The notes: a model not told the origin generated them from the sequence alone. A stretch of 64,000 bases of DNA from Billgrantia saliphila (GCF_002930105.1 NZ_PJRN01000001.1:310001-374000); one strand, 5' to 3'. Shown: positions 27,510 through 39,131, counted from the stretch's first letter. A program made the numbers and translations.

Positions 27510-27614
27510 GCCAGCCAGGGTGTGGCGTGTGGAGGACGATGGCGAGTCGGGCGAGGGGGCGATGACGTCGGGCTCCGGATCGAGGTGTTTTGTAAGCAGT
27601 CTAACAATATTTCC

Positions 27615-28505
27615 TCATGCGCGGCGACTCGCCAAGTCACGCGCCTTTTCCAGCAGTGCCAGCATCGCCCGCGCGGCATTCGACAGAGTACGGCTACGGT
27701 GCACCAGATAGCCCAAGGAGCGATGAATAATGGGATGGTCCACGTCCAGCTCGTGCAGTTCGCCGGCTACCAGCCGCTCCGGCAGCAGGCTCCAACCCAG
27801 GCCTATCGCCGTCATCATCTTGAGCGTCTCTAGGTAATTGGTGGAAAGTGCCACGGGTAGCGTAAGGCCGGCAGCGGCGAAGCGCGACTCGATCAAGGTG
27901 CGGGTAAAGGTCAAGGGGCCGGGCAGTACGGCATCGAAGTCGCACAGCTCGTGTAGCGTAAGGCGCGCGCGACTCGCCAGCGAATGATCGTGGGCGCAAA
28001 CGAAGCACATTCGATCGTCCCACACCGGCACCACGTCGAGTTGCGGGTCCGGGTGCGGGGCCAGGGTCACCACGGCCATTTCGAGCTCGCCGTCTAATAC
28101 TCCCTGATAGGCCTGCTCCGAGTCGAGGAAACGGAGATCCAGGCGCACCTCTGGGTGTGCGTGGGTGTAAGCTTTTAGCAGTGGCGGCAGGCGGTGCAGG
28201 CCGATGTGATGGCTGGTCGCGAGCGTCAGGCTGCCGGCGACCTTGCCCTCGAGGTTGGTCAGGGCGCGGCGGCTGTCGTCGACCATCACCAGAATCTGTC
28301 GGGCGCGGGGCAGCAGCACCTGCCCGGCCTCGGTCAGCGTGACGCGGCGGCCGATGCGGTCGAATAGCCGCGCGTCGATCTGCGTTTCTAGCGTGGCGAT
28401 GCGCTTGGAAACCGCTGGCTGGGTCAGATAGAGCTGCTCGGCGGCGCGTGAAAAGCTGCCGCAGTCGGCCACGGCAAGGAAGGCTTGCAGGCTTTGTGTG
28501 TCCAT
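27615..28505 (-). CDS. LysR-family transcriptional regulator
   Basis: The 296-residue regulator has the N-terminal winged HTH (FLAVADCGSFSRAAEQLYLTQPAVSKRIATLE, about 9-40) and a C-terminal periplasmic-binding-protein-like effector domain. ATG 28505 gives the canonical MDTQSLQAFLAV. It is divergent from leuC, the arrangement seen for a LysR gene next to leuC in Pseudomonas, so control of leucine synthesis is likely though not proven. A dyad with a T-N11-A core lies at 28516-28530, just before its start codon. It could also serve the transporter gene downstream. Confidence 0.93.
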   Translation of the reverse strand: MDTQSLQAFLAVADCGSFSRAAEQLYLTQPAVSKRIATLETQIDARLFDRIGRRVTLTEAGQVLLPRARQILVMVDDSRRALTNLEGKVAGSLTLATSHHIGLHRLPPLLKAYTHAHPEVRLDLRFLDSEQAYQGVLDGELEMAVVTLAPHPDPQLDVVPVWDDRMCFVCAHDHSLASRARLTLHELCDFDAVLPGPLTFTRTLIESRFAAAGLTLPVALSTNYLETLKMMTAIGLGWSLLPERLVAGELHELDVDHPIIHRSLGYLVHRSRTLSNAARAMLALLEKARDLASRRA

Positions 28506-28515
28506 TGTTCGTTGT

Positions 28516-28530
28516 ATTCCTTTATGGAAT
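28516..28530. promoter_or_regulatory. Candidate LysR operator (dyad with T-N11-A)
   Basis: ATTCC-TTTAT-GGAAT is a perfect five-base dyad with a T-N11-A core (T28517 to A28529), the general LysR box. It starts 11 bp upstream of the regulator ATG and lies 258 bp before leuC, suiting autoregulation or divergent control. Confidence 0.45.
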
Positions 28531-28626
28531 CCAATGAATAAATAACATGAATTGCTTTTATGGGCGAGCCGCGCAAGACTTGGTCAAGAAAACTGCACTG
28601 AGCGGCGCCGGGGGCAGGTCATAGCG

Positions 28627-28673
28627 GAGGTCATTTGCCAATGGATGGCAAATGTAGCGTACAGGGATGGGTT
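28627..28673 (+). repeat. REP-like imperfect palindrome, copy 1
   Basis: The unit of about 46 bp has the arms CATTTGCCA and TGGCAAATG in its palindromic half, then TAGCGTACAGGGATGGGTT. It lies about 115 bp before leuC. A second copy in reverse orientation lies at 30960-31004, beyond leuD. The two differ only at two or three bases and one indel. Their similarity outside coding sequence points to a dispersed intergenic repeat. Confidence 0.75.
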
Positions 28674-28787
28674 TATAGCATCTCCGCGAGACCTGCCGAC
28701 GGAGAGCCGCGTCGCAGGCAACGAGAGACGCAACTGCGACAACTCGGACCGGACAGGCAAAGGGCCCCCAGAGCCCGGGAGAACGAC

Positions 28788-30233
28788 ATGGCAGGCCAGA
28801 CGCTTTATGACAAGCTGTGGTCGCAGCACCTGGTAAAGGAGCGCGACGACGGTACCGCACTGATCTACATCGACCGCCAACTGCTGCATGAAGTGACCTC
28901 GCCGCAGGCCTTCGAGGGCCTGCGCCTGGCCGGGCGCAAGCCATGGCGGCTCGACGCCAACCTGGCCACGCCGGACCACAACGTGCCGACCACGCTCAAG
29001 GAGCGCGCCGAGGGCAACGCCGGCATCAAGGACCCTGTGTCGCTGATCCAGGTGCAGACGCTCGACGACAACTGCGTCGAGTTCGGCATCGAGGAGTTCA
29101 AGATCAACGACCCGCGCCAGGGTATCGTCCACGTGGTGGGGCCGGAGCAGGGCGCCACCCTGCCGGGCATGACCGTGGTGTGCGGCGATTCCCACACCGC
29201 TACCCATGGCGCCTTCGCCGCGCTAGCCCATGGCATCGGCACTTCCGAGGTGGAGCACGTGCTCGCCACCCAGTGTCTGCTGGCGCAGAAGATGAAGAAC
29301 ATGCAGGTGCGCGTCGAGGGCAAGCTCGGCGCCGGCGTCACCGCCAAGGATGTGGTGTTGGCCATCATCGGCAGGATCGGTACTGCCGGGGGCACCGGCT
29401 ACGCCATCGAATTCGCCGGCAGCGTCATCCGCGAGCTTTCCATGGAAGGCCGCATGACGATGTGCAACATGGCCATCGAGGCCGGCGCCCGCGTCGGCCT
29501 GATCGCCGTGGACGACACCACAATCGACTACCTCGCCGAGCGCCCCTTCGCGCCCCGGGGCGAGCAGTGGCAAGCCGCGGTGGCCGACTGGCGCAACCTG
29601 GTCTCCGACCCGGACGCCGTGTTCGACAAGGTGGTGACGCTGGACGCCGCCGAGATCGAGCCGCAGGTGAGCTGGGGCACCAGCCCCGAGATGGTCACCG
29701 GCATCTCGGGCGAGGTACCCGACCCGGCCGAGACCGACGACGATACCGTGCGCCGCGGCTACGCCCGGGCGCTGGAGTACATGGGGCTCGCGCCGAAGCA
29801 GAAGATCAGCGACATTCGCCTCGACAAGGTATTCATCGGCTCGTGCACCAACTCGCGCATCGAGGACCTGCGCGAAGCGGCGAAAGTGGCGCGCGGCAAG
29901 AAGGTCGCCGACTCCATCAAGCTCGCCATGGTGGTGCCGGGTTCCGGCCTGGTGAAGCGCCAGGCCGAGGCCGAGGGGCTCGACCAGATCTTCATCGAGG
30001 CGGGCTTCGAGTGGCGGGAGCCGGGCTGTTCCATGTGCCTGGCGATGAACGCCGACAAGCTCGGTGCCGGCGAGCATTGCGCCTCCACCTCGAATCGCAA
30101 CTTCGAGGGCCGCCAAGGCTACGGTGGGCGCACCCACCTGGTCAGTCCGGCCATGGCCGCCGCCGCCGCTATTGCCGGTCACTTCGTCGATGTCCGTAGT
30201 TTCGGCGCCCAGCCCGTCGCAGAGGAGGCCTGA
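28788..30233 (+). CDS. leuC: 3-isopropylmalate dehydratase, large subunit
   Basis: LeuC with LeuD isomerises 2- to 3-isopropylmalate in leucine synthesis. The 481-residue aconitase-type subunit has the 4Fe-4S ligands in [13 protein letters not shown] (about 348-360) and [12 protein letters not shown] (about 408-419), and the conserved [18 protein letters not shown] 28788 follows CGGGAG and gives [11 protein letters not shown]; an in-frame start at 28635 would run through the upstream repeat and is rejected. leuD follows after three bases. Confidence 0.98.
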   Translation: MAGQTLYDKLWSQHLVKERDDGTALIYIDRQLLHEVTSPQAFEGLRLAGRKPWRLDANLATPDHNVPTTLKERAEGNAGIKDPVSLIQVQTLDDNCVEFGIEEFKINDPRQGIVHVVGPEQGATLPGMTVVCGDSHTATHGAFAALAHGIGTSEVEHVLATQCLLAQKMKNMQVRVEGKLGAGVTAKDVVLAIIGRIGTAGGTGYAIEFAGSVIRELSMEGRMTMCNMAIEAGARVGLIAVDDTTIDYLAERPFAPRGEQWQAAVADWRNLVSDPDAVFDKVVTLDAAEIEPQVSWGTSPEMVTGISGEVPDPAETDDDTVRRGYARALEYMGLAPKQKISDIRLDKVFIGSCTNSRIEDLREAAKVARGKKVADSIKLAMVVPGSGLVKRQAEAEGLDQIFIEAGFEWREPGCSMCLAMNADKLGAGEHCASTSNRNFEGRQGYGGRTHLVSPAMAAAAAIAGHFVDVRSFGAQPVAEEA

Positions 30234-30236
30234 GCC

Positions 30237-30890
30237 ATGCGAAAGTTCGAACGTACCGAAGGGCTCGTCGCCCCGCTCGATCGGGCCAACGTCGACACCG
30301 ACCTGATCATCCCGAAACAGTTCTTGAAGTCGATCAAGCGCACCGGCTTCGGCGTCAACCTGTTCGACGAGCTGCGCTACCTCGACGAGGGCCAGCCCGG
30401 CCAGGATTGCTCGAAGCGTCCGCTCAATCCAGACTTCGTGCTCAACCAGCCGCGTTACCAGGGCGCCAGCGTCTTGCTTGCTCGGCGCAACTTCGGCTGC
30501 GGCAGCTCTCGTGAGCACGCCCCCTGGGCGCTAGAGGACTTCGGCTTCCGCGCGGTGATCGCGCCGAGCTTTGCCGACATCTTCTACAACAATGCCTTCA
30601 AGAACGGTCTGCTGCTGATCACCCTTCCGGAGGAGACGGTAGATCGTCTTTTCCGCGAGGTGGAGGCCAGCGAAGGCTATCGCCTCGACGTGGACTTGGA
30701 GAGTCAGCGGGTAATCACGCCGAGTGGTGAGATTCTCGAGTTCGAGGTCGATGCCTTCCGCAAGCACTGCCTGCTCGAGGGGCTCGACGACATCGGTCTC
30801 ACGCTGCAGGACGAGGATGCCATTCGTGCCTTCGAGCAGCGCCATCGCGCCGAGCGGCCGTGGCTGTTCCGCGATACCGCCCAGGCCTGA
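30237..30890 (+). CDS. leuD: 3-isopropylmalate dehydratase, small subunit
   Basis: LeuD supplies the swivelling domain of isopropylmalate isomerase. The 217-residue protein shows [21 protein letters not shown] near the N-terminus, [20 protein letters not shown] (about 81-100) and the [19 protein letters not shown] stretch. The start ATG lies three bases after the leuC stop with AGGAGGCC upstream, so the two are translationally close. leuB is separated by 177 bp that include the inverted repeat. Confidence 0.97.
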   Translation: MRKFERTEGLVAPLDRANVDTDLIIPKQFLKSIKRTGFGVNLFDELRYLDEGQPGQDCSKRPLNPDFVLNQPRYQGASVLLARRNFGCGSSREHAPWALEDFGFRAVIAPSFADIFYNNAFKNGLLLITLPEETVDRLFREVEASEGYRLDVDLESQRVITPSGEILEFEVDAFRKHCLLEGLDDIGLTLQDEDAIRAFEQRHRAERPWLFRDTAQA

Positions 30891-30959
30891 TCGCTCTTAC
30901 TTTACATCCGTCGGCGGTGCGGGGCTGAACCGGCGGCAGGCCTGCGAGGAGGCGCTGTG

Positions 30960-31004
30960 AACCCATCCCTGGGCGCTACATTTGCCATCCATGGCAAATG
31001 ACCT
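30960..31004 (-). repeat. REP-like imperfect palindrome, copy 2 (inverted)
   Basis: The core CATTTGCCATCCATGGCAAATG type palindrome (arms CATTTGCCAT and ATGGCAAATG) is flanked by AACCCATCCCTGG on its left and CCTC on its right. It is the reverse complement of the copy at 28627. It lies between leuD and leuB and could fold in the mRNA, separating expression of leuCD from leuB. Confidence 0.75.
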
Positions 31005-31067
31005 CCTCTCCGGCCTGCCCTCGGCGCTCCGCTTGACGACTGACGGCAGTCAATCAAGGACGTTACG

Positions 31068-32147
<1,080 letters not shown>

Positions 32148-32216
32148 CCGCCGTCCCTACCAAGGAGCGTCGTTGCCCCGGGCCCGGGCTCGCCTGCGAG
32201 GTGGGCACGGGTCATG

Positions 32217-32222
32217 TATACT
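32217..32222 (+). promoter_or_regulatory. Candidate -10 element for asd
   Basis: TATACT lies 31 bp before the asd start. No clear -35 is visible at 17 bp, so this is weak. Confidence 0.3.
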
Positions 32223-32253
32223 ATTGGCCTCATTCTCTCCAGGAGGACTTCAC

Positions 32254-33366
32254 ATGTTGAAAGTCGGTTTCGTCGGTTGGCGCGGCATGGTGGGCTCGGT
32301 GCTCATGCAGCGCATGCAGGAGGATGGTGATTTCGACGGCATCGAGCCGATCTTCTTCACTACCTCCCAGGTCGGCAAGCCCGGCCCGGACATCGGCGTG
32401 GACGTTCCTCCGCTCAAGGATGCCACTGACCTCGACGAGCTCAAGGCTCTGGACGTCGTGATCACCTGCCAGGGCGGCGACTACACCAAGCAGGTCTACG
32501 GGGATCTGCGCGGTAGCGGCTGGAAGGGCTACTGGATCGACGCCGCCAGCACCCTGCGCATGGAGGACGAGGCGACCATCGTGCTCGACCCGGTCAATCG
32601 TCGTGTCATCGACGACCAGCTGGCGCGCGGTGCCAAGACCTTCGTCGGCGGCAACTGTACGGTCAGTTTGATGCTGATGGGCCTGGGTGGGCTGTTCGAG
32701 GCCGACCTGATCGAATGGATGACTTCCATGACCTATCAGGCCGCTTCCGGTTCCGGCGCCAAGCATATGCGCGAGCTGCTCCTGCAGATGGGTGCGCTGC
32801 GCGACAGCGTAGCCGATGAGCTGGACGATCCCGCCAGTGCCATTCTCGATGTCGATCGCAGGGTCACGCAGGCCATGCGTGGCGGTGACTTCCCGATCGA
32901 GAACTTCACGGCACCGCTGGCAGGCAGCCTGCTGCCCTGGATCGACACCAAGCTGGACAACGGCCAGAGTCGCGAAGAGTGGAAGGGCAGTGTCGAGACC
33001 AACAAGATCCTCGGTCTGCAGGACAATCCGGTGCCCATCGACGGTCTCTGCGTTCGCATCGGTGCCATGCGCTCTCACAGCCAAGCCTTCACCATCAAGT
33101 TGAAGAAGGATGTGCCGATAGATGAGATCGAGGAGCGCATCGCCAAGCACAACGAGTGGGTCAAGGTAATCCCCAACGACAAGGAGGCCACCATCGCCGG
33201 GCTGACGCCATCGGTGGTCACCGGCACCTTGAGCGTCCCGGTGGGGCGCCTGCGCAAGATGCGCATGGGTGGGGAGTACCTCTCGGCCTTCACGGCCGGC
33301 GATCAGCTGCTGTGGGGGGCTGCCGAACCACTCAAGCGTATGTTGAAGATCCTGCGCGAACAGTGA
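32254..33366 (+). CDS. asd: Aspartate-semialdehyde dehydrogenase
   Basis: Asd reduces aspartyl phosphate to the semialdehyde at the branch point to lysine and diaminopimelate, methionine, threonine and isoleucine. The 370-residue protein shows the NADP-binding [18 protein letters not shown], the catalytic Cys in [18 protein letters not shown] (about 130-147) and [14 protein letters not shown] 32254 follows AGGAGG with ideal spacing; the in-frame start at 32071 lies in leuB. A strong terminator follows, so it ends the leu-asd stretch. Confidence 0.98.
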   Translation: MLKVGFVGWRGMVGSVLMQRMQEDGDFDGIEPIFFTTSQVGKPGPDIGVDVPPLKDATDLDELKALDVVITCQGGDYTKQVYGDLRGSGWKGYWIDAASTLRMEDEATIVLDPVNRRVIDDQLARGAKTFVGGNCTVSLMLMGLGGLFEADLIEWMTSMTYQAASGSGAKHMRELLLQMGALRDSVADELDDPASAILDVDRRVTQAMRGGDFPIENFTAPLAGSLLPWIDTKLDNGQSREEWKGSVETNKILGLQDNPVPIDGLCVRIGAMRSHSQAFTIKLKKDVPIDEIEERIAKHNEWVKVIPNDKEATIAGLTPSVVTGTLSVPVGRLRKMRMGGEYLSAFTAGDQLLWGAAEPLKRMLKILREQ

Positions 33367-33385
33367 TCCACCGCGAGCGGTGACG

Positions 33386-33418
33386 GCGGGGCATCTCCTT
33401 CGGGAGGTGCCCCGCTTT
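33386..33418 (+). terminator. Rho-independent terminator after asd
   Basis: A 13-bp stem, GCGGGGCATCTCC paired with GGAGGTGCCCCGC with one G-T pair, encloses a TTCG tetraloop (33399-33402) and is followed by TTT. The stable tetraloop supports function. Confidence 0.85.
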
Positions 33419-33573
33419 CGTATCCGGGACACGGGCACAGCGTCACGCCTGCCGCTGCGGCCAGGGGCGGGCGCGTCATACTAGATTTGTGATACATATT
33501 TCCGATAAGGCCTCTCATCCATTTCGATACCACCGGATCGACTGGCTGCATAACGGCAACGCAAGGGAACTCA

Positions 33574-36252
33574 ATGAGACGCAAGCTGACCATTGCCATG
33601 CTTCTGTCGCTATCGGCAGCAGGTTCGCCGCTGGCGCTGGCACTCGGCGTGGGTGAGGCCGACGTGCGCTCCACGCTCAACGCACCGCTGCGGGCCGTCG
33701 TTCCGCTTACCGACACCGCGGGGCTCGACCCCGAGCGGCTCAAGGTGAGTGTCGCCGATACGCGAGAGTTCGAATCCGCCGGGCTGGCCCGCACACCACT
33801 CGCGGCCAGCGTGCGTGCCGATGTCGAAGTGCATCAAGGGCAATGGGTGGTCAAGCTCGCCAGCGAGCGAGTGGTTCGCGAGCCATGGATGGATCTGCTG
33901 CTGCGCTTCGACTGGCCGGATGGCCGCCAGTTTCGCGAACTCACCCTGCTGGTTGACCCACCCAACTACGATCAATTGCCGGTGCTGGTCGACGGCACGG
34001 CCGCCTCGCGTCGCGCGGTGAGCGAGCGTGACGCGACCGAGGTCGCGACAGCGGCCGAAGACGGGACGGCCGTGCGTCAGCCGCTGCCGAGCGGGCGCGG
34101 CGAGCCCGCTTGGGTCGGTAGTGGCGATACGCTGTGGTCGGTGGCGAGCCGACTGCGGCCCGACAGCGATATCAGCATGGACCAGATGATGGTGGCGCTG
34201 GTCGAAGCCAATCCCGAGGTCTTTCCCTCTGGCAACATCAATGCCATGAGAGCTGGGCATGCCCTGGCGGTGCCATCCCGCGATGCCATTGCCTCACGTT
34301 CCCCCGCGGAAGCCGAACGTATCGTCCAGGCCATGAACCAGGTCTGGGCCAATCGAGGCAGTGGCCCCCCCGCTCGTGTACCGCTGGGCTTACCGGCAAG
34401 CGCGCCCATCGAAACGGCGGCGGTCCAGGCGGCTCAGGCGATTGTCCCCGAGACGCCATCACCTGAGGCGGCTGCAGTCGAGACGACCCCGGCTGCGTCG
34501 GAGGAGGGCGCCGAAGCACCCGTTTCGAACGCCGAGCCGCCACGCCTGACCTTGTTGAGCGATGCCGAGTTGGCTGCCGAGGTTGCCCGAAACGTGGCCA
34601 GCGAAGGACTCTCGGCGCAAGGGAGCGGTCCCCGACTCGATGCCCGCGTCCTGGCGACGTTGGGTGCCGGCAATCTAACGCTGGGACGAAGCGATCCGGG
34701 GCTCGACCGGCTCGCACGGCAATGGCAGGAGAATCAGGCGGCACTCGAGGAGGTCAAGGCTGAGCGCGATGCCATGGAGCGGGAGCTGAGCGCACTGCGC
34801 GGCGAGGTCGATGCCATGCGTGACCAGCTGACTGCGCTACTGGCCGACGGAGCGGGTGCCGAGGAAGACGTCGGCCCGGAAAGCGTCGTGACCCAGGCAC
34901 CTCGCCCCGAAGCCGAGCCCTGGTGGGGGGCGCTGTATCCGGGCAGGCTCGACCGTAACCTGATACTGGGAGGGGCGGGGCTCGCTGCGCTGCTCGGTCT
35001 GTGGCTATGGGTGCGCCGCCGCCGTCAGCGGGAGGCTGCGTCATCAAAAGACTTCTCCTCCATGCCCAGCGTGGTGCACGGCATGCCACCTTCCGCCATC
35101 GCCATGCCGACGGCCGGCACGTCGATGCCTCCCATGGCCGCAAGCATGACCGTCGACAGCGCAAAGCCCGAGGAGGCGTCGCCGGAGCGCGTCGCGATGC
35201 CTCAGGCCGAAGCCATCAGCGAGGCGGACATCTTCATGGCCTACGGGCGCTACGACCAGGCAAGGGAATTGCTGGAAGCCGGCCTCGAGCATGAGCCGGA
35301 GCGTCACGACCTACGCCTCAAGCTACTCAAGGTGCAGGTGGAGCAAGGTCACTGGGAAGCCGCCGAGCGGGAGGTGCAGAAGTTGGCTGAAGCGGGCGAT
35401 TCCACCTTGTTGGCCGAAGCCGGCCGGCTGATGGCTCGGCGCCAGGCGGCGCGTGCCGGCGCCGGCGAAGACAAGGGTGGGAGCGAGCCGGATGCCATGC
35501 CGGCGGGTGAGGCCGAGCTGAACGACGACACGCTTCCGGTCGAGGAAGGCGACATGCCTGCCGAGGCGTACTCGGCCGAGACGACGCCTGCCGACATCGC
35601 CAGCGTACACGTGGCGGAGGGCGAGCATGCAAGCGAAGCCGCGCCGCTTCAGGCCGAGACGCGACCGGCGAGCGAGTTCTCCCGGGGCGAGACGCCTCTT
35701 GACGGGGTAGCGATCGACGCATCGAGCGACGACACCGGCGAGCGAAAGACAGAACTCACGGCCGGGGCCGATCCATCCGGGGAGGAGGGCGATTCCTCCG
35801 AGGAAGAGGCGCTCCGCGGCTCACCGAGCCTGACGGCCGAAGAGGGCACGGGGCTGGCGCCGCCCGACCAGGCCGGAGCGGTGGAGTGGGATGTGATCGA
35901 TTACCAGCCTCCCTCTCTCGACCCCGAGCCGCCACAGCGAGTGGAGACGCCGATGCAGCCCAGTGTCGACTTTACGCTTGCAGACTTCCCGTCTGAAGAC
36001 GATCGGGAGCGTGACGAGACGGTGTCCGAACCCGAGTGGGAGGTGGAGGAGGTGGCCTTTCCGCCGCTGGACCCGGATAATGATGGGCTTCCTGACCAGG
36101 ACGAACGGCAGCGGGAACTTGATCGGGCCCGGCGTCTGCTCGAGGACGGCGAGCCGGAGCGAGCTCGCCCGGTGCTGCGGCGGCTGGCTGGCGACGGCGA
36201 TCCGCGACTGCGTGACCAGGCTCAGGATCTGATCACCCACTACCGACTCTGA
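33574..36252 (+). CDS. fimV: FimV/HubP-type polar peptidoglycan-binding protein
   Basis: FimV is an inner-membrane hub that organises the cell pole and supports type IV pili in relatives. The 892-residue order is: signal peptide (RKLTIAMLLSLSAAGSPLALAL), the FimV N-terminal domain with LNAPLRAVVPL, a LysM domain (about 184-240), a coiled coil (about 390-420), one membrane helix (about 462-482, LILGGAGLAALLGLWLWVRRRR), then TPR-like units and a long acidic linker. The FimV C-terminal domain is RELDRARRLLEDGEPERARPVLRRL. An Asp-rich segment DPDNDGLPDQDE sits just before it (about residues 833-844). It lies between asd and truA, the order known from Pseudomonas. Confidence 0.93.
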   Translation: MRRKLTIAMLLSLSAAGSPLALALGVGEADVRSTLNAPLRAVVPLTDTAGLDPERLKVSVADTREFESAGLARTPLAASVRADVEVHQGQWVVKLASERVVREPWMDLLLRFDWPDGRQFRELTLLVDPPNYDQLPVLVDGTAASRRAVSERDATEVATAAEDGTAVRQPLPSGRGEPAWVGSGDTLWSVASRLRPDSDISMDQMMVALVEANPEVFPSGNINAMRAGHALAVPSRDAIASRSPAEAERIVQAMNQVWANRGSGPPARVPLGLPASAPIETAAVQAAQAIVPETPSPEAAAVETTPAASEEGAEAPVSNAEPPRLTLLSDAELAAEVARNVASEGLSAQGSGPRLDARVLATLGAGNLTLGRSDPGLDRLARQWQENQAALEEVKAERDAMERELSALRGEVDAMRDQLTALLADGAGAEEDVGPESVVTQAPRPEAEPWWGALYPGRLDRNLILGGAGLAALLGLWLWVRRRRQREAASSKDFSSMPSVVHGMPPSAIAMPTAGTSMPPMAASMTVDSAKPEEASPERVAMPQAEAISEADIFMAYGRYDQARELLEAGLEHEPERHDLRLKLLKVQVEQGHWEAAEREVQKLAEAGDSTLLAEAGRLMARRQAARAGAGEDKGGSEPDAMPAGEAELNDDTLPVEEGDMPAEAYSAETTPADIASVHVAEGEHASEAAPLQAETRPASEFSRGETPLDGVAIDASSDDTGERKTELTAGADPSGEEGDSSEEEALRGSPSLTAEEGTGLAPPDQAGAVEWDVIDYQPPSLDPEPPQRVETPMQPSVDFTLADFPSEDDRERDETVSEPEWEVEEVAFPPLDPDNDGLPDQDERQRELDRARRLLEDGEPERARPVLRRLAGDGDPRLRDQAQDLITHYRL

Positions 36253-36259
36253 TGGCGTC

Positions 36260-37201
36260 ATGACCCTGTTTCGACCCCTCGATGATCGCCACCCCCTGAA
36301 CGGCCGCCTGGCGCTGGGGGTGGAATACGACGGCAGCGCCTACTGTGGCTGGCAGCGCCTGAAGCACGCCCCCTCGATCCAGGCCGAACTGGAGCGGGCG
36401 CTGTCCAAGGTGGCCAGCCGGCCGGTGACGGTGCATGCCAGCGGGCGCACCGACTCCGGGGTGCACGCCACTCGCCAGATCGTGCATTTCGACGCGCCGG
36501 CGCCTCGCTCGCAGAAGGCCTGGGTATTCGGGGTCAACGCCAATCTGGCGCGGGACATCGCCGTGCGCTGGGTGCGCGAGGTGTCGGATGATTTCCATGC
36601 CCGCTTCAAGGCGCTGGCGCGGCGCTATCGCTACATCATTCTCAATCAGCCGAGTCGTCCGGTGCTGGAGCGGGCCAACGCCACCTGGTGTCGCGACCCG
36701 CTTGATGCCGAGGCCATGCATCGTGCCGCCCAGGTGCTGGTCGGCGAACACGACTTCTCGAGCTTCCGTGCCGCCGGCTGCCAGTCGAAGACGCCTTGGC
36801 GCCATCTGCATTTCATCGAGGTGCATCGGCACGGGCCGTTGGTGGTGATCGACGTGCAGGGCAACGCTTTTCTGCACCACATGATTCGCAACATTGCCGG
36901 TGCGCTGGTTACCGTGGGGCGCGGGGAACGTGGCGACGATTACCTGGCCGAGCTGCTGGCACTCAAGGACCGCACGCTCTCCGACGTTACCGCGCCGGCC
37001 TGTGGGCTGCACTTCGTCGATTCCCTTTACGACGAAGCCTGGGGGCTTCCTCGCGAGCCGCTGGGGCCGAATCTGCTGGCCTTCCTCGGCGAATGGACCG
37101 GCGAGCGCGAACTGCCGGCCTGCCCCATGGTCGAATTCCGTCGAGGCCGTCCCGTGACCGAGACGCGTGCAAGCGACCCTAGCCTAGAGGAGAAGCTCTA
37201 A
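36260..37201 (+). CDS. truA: tRNA pseudouridine(38-40) synthase TruA
   Basis: TruA makes pseudouridine in the anticodon stem-loop of many tRNAs. The 313-residue protein has [16 protein letters not shown], the catalytic Asp in [20 protein letters not shown] (about 63), [13 protein letters not shown] and [16 protein letters not shown]. It starts seven bases after fimV and its stop overlaps the trpF ATG by one base (TAATG). The N-terminal extension before GRLALG is somewhat longer than in E. coli. Confidence 0.97.
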   Translation: MTLFRPLDDRHPLNGRLALGVEYDGSAYCGWQRLKHAPSIQAELERALSKVASRPVTVHASGRTDSGVHATRQIVHFDAPAPRSQKAWVFGVNANLARDIAVRWVREVSDDFHARFKALARRYRYIILNQPSRPVLERANATWCRDPLDAEAMHRAAQVLVGEHDFSSFRAAGCQSKTPWRHLHFIEVHRHGPLVVIDVQGNAFLHHMIRNIAGALVTVGRGERGDDYLAELLALKDRTLSDVTAPACGLHFVDSLYDEAWGLPREPLGPNLLAFLGEWTGERELPACPMVEFRRGRPVTETRASDPSLEEKL

Positions 37202-37848
37202 TGACGATGTCCGCTACGGCGGGGCGTACCCGCATCAAGTTCTGCGGCCTGACCCGCGAGCGGGACGTGGCCGATGCCATCGCCGCCGGTGCCGACGCGC
37301 TCGGCTTCGTGCTCTGGCCCGGTAGCCGGCGCTACGTTGACGAGGATCGCCTCTCCGTGCTGACCGCCAACGTGCCCGCCTTCGTCACTCGCGTGGGCCT
37401 GTTCGTCGACGCCTCGCCCGAGCTAATCCTGCGAGCCAGCCGGCACCTCGACCTGCTACAGTTCCACGGCGACGAGACGCCGGCGTACTGTGGCGGTTTC
37501 GAGCGACCCTGGATCAAAGCGCTGCGCATGCGTGACGGTATCGACCTTAACGCCGCGGCCGAAGCCTACGACGGCGCCCAGGCGCTGCTGCTGGATGCCT
37601 ATCGTCCGGGGCTGCCGGGCGGTACCGGCGAAACCTTCGACTGGTCGCGAATCCCCGCAAGCCTGGCAAAACCTGTTATTCTCGCCGGTGGGTTGACGTC
37701 GGACAATGTGGCCGATGCCATCGCGCGCGTACGACCCTTCGCGGTGGATGTCTCCGGCGGTGTGGAGGTTGCGCCCGGCCACAAGGATCCGCAGCGATTG
37801 ATGGCGTTTGCCCACGCGGTGAGCGCCGCCGACCGGCCGCGCGGCTGA
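37201..37848 (+). CDS. trpF: Phosphoribosylanthranilate isomerase
   Basis: TrpF converts phosphoribosylanthranilate to its carboxyphenylamino-deoxyribulose isomer in tryptophan synthesis. The 215-residue TIM barrel shows [17 protein letters not shown] with the catalytic Cys, [25 protein letters not shown] and [17 protein letters not shown]. Start ATG 37201 overlaps the truA stop; ATG 37207 is an alternative. trpB follows after 68 bp. Confidence 0.97.
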   Translation: MTMSATAGRTRIKFCGLTRERDVADAIAAGADALGFVLWPGSRRYVDEDRLSVLTANVPAFVTRVGLFVDASPELILRASRHLDLLQFHGDETPAYCGGFERPWIKALRMRDGIDLNAAAEAYDGAQALLLDAYRPGLPGGTGETFDWSRIPASLAKPVILAGGLTSDNVADAIARVRPFAVDVSGGVEVAPGHKDPQRLMAFAHAVSAADRPRG

Positions 37849-37916
37849 GCCCGTGCCGCTACTTCGTCTTCCCGATCTTATCCTGTCCCTTCTGGCGACC
37901 CTGTGAGGTGTCTTTC

Positions 37917-39131
37917 GTGAGCAAGTTCAGTGACCTGACCCGACTGCCGGATGCCCGCGGCCATTTCGGCCCCTATGGCGGCCGGTTCGTCTCGGAGACC
38001 CTGAGCTTCGCCCTGGACGAGCTGGAGAAGACCTACCTGGGTCTTCGCGACGATCCGGATTTCCAGGCCGAATTCGACTACGACCTGGCCCATTACGTGG
38101 GCCGTCCGTCACCGCTCTATCATGCCGAGCGATGGTCGAAGCAGCTCGGCGGGGCACAGGTCTGGCTCAAGCGCGAGGACCTCAATCACACCGGTGCGCA
38201 CAAGGTGAACAACACCATCGGCCAGGCCCTGCTGGCCAAGATGAGTGGCAAGCCGCGGGTGATCGCCGAGACCGGCGCCGGCCAGCACGGCGTGGCCACC
38301 GCTACCGTGGCGGCGCGTCTGGGCTTGAAGTGCGAAGTCTATATGGGAGCCGAGGACGTCGAGCGTCAGAAGCTCAACGTCTACCGCATGCGCTTGCTCG
38401 GCGCCACCGTGATACCGGTGACCTCGGGCACGCGCACCCTCAAGGACGCCATGAACGAGGCGCTGCGCGACTGGGTGACCAACGTCGACGATACCTTCTA
38501 CATCATCGGTACCGTGGCCGGGCCGCACCCATATCCCATGCTGGTGCGCGACTTCAACGCCGTGGTTGGGCGCGAGGCGCGCCGTCAGTCGCTGGAGGAG
38601 TTCGGCAAGCTGCCCGACGCGCTGATCGCCTGCGTCGGCGGCGGCTCCAACGCCATGGGGCTGTTCTATCCCTTCGTCGAGGATGACGAGGTCGCCATGT
38701 ACGGCGTCGAGGCCGGCGGTGACGGCGTCGATACCGGGCGCCATGCCGCGCCGCTGGCTTCCAATGCGCCGCGCGGCGTGCTGCATGGCAACCGCACCTA
38801 CCTGATGTCCGACGAGGGCGGCCAGGTCTCGGATACCCACTCGATCTCGGCCGGCCTGGACTACCCTGGCGTGGGTCCCGAGCATGCTCTGTGGAAGGAC
38901 GTGGGCCGAGTCAATTACGTGGCCGCCAACGACGACGCCGTGCTCGAGGCGTTCCGCGAATTGACCCGGGTGGAGGGCATCATGCCCGCACTGGAATCGG
39001 CACATGCCCTGGCCCATGCCAAGGTGCTGGCGCCGACCATGCGGTCCGAGCAGCATATCGTCGTCAACCTCTCGGGGCGCGGCGACAAGGACATCATGAC
39101 GGTCGCCAAGATCGACGGGCTGGAGTTTTGA
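37917..39131 (+). CDS. trpB: Tryptophan synthase beta chain
   Basis: TrpB condenses indole with serine using PLP. The 404-residue protein shows the PLP Lys in [16 protein letters not shown] (about 81-96), the catalytic Glu in [14 protein letters not shown], the phosphate-binding [10 protein letters not shown] and the C-terminal [12 protein letters not shown] 37917 has GAGGTG eight bases upstream and gives [27 protein letters not shown] 37908 is less likely. trpA starts two bases after its stop. Confidence 0.97.
   Translation: MSKFSDLTRLPDARGHFGPYGGRFVSETLSFALDELEKTYLGLRDDPDFQAEFDYDLAHYVGRPSPLYHAERWSKQLGGAQVWLKREDLNHTGAHKVNNTIGQALLAKMSGKPRVIAETGAGQHGVATATVAARLGLKCEVYMGAEDVERQKLNVYRMRLLGATVIPVTSGTRTLKDAMNEALRDWVTNVDDTFYIIGTVAGPHPYPMLVRDFNAVVGREARRQSLEEFGKLPDALIACVGGGSNAMGLFYPFVEDDEVAMYGVEAGGDGVDTGRHAAPLASNAPRGVLHGNRTYLMSDEGGQVSDTHSISAGLDYPGVGPEHALWKDVGRVNYVAANDDAVLEAFRELTRVEGIMPALESAHALAHAKVLAPTMRSEQHIVVNLSGRGDKDIMTVAKIDGLEF

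Noticed and set aside
29223-30518. 431-codon minus-strand ORF
   Set aside because: It lies opposite leuC and leuD, whose motifs are complete. It has no motif of its own.
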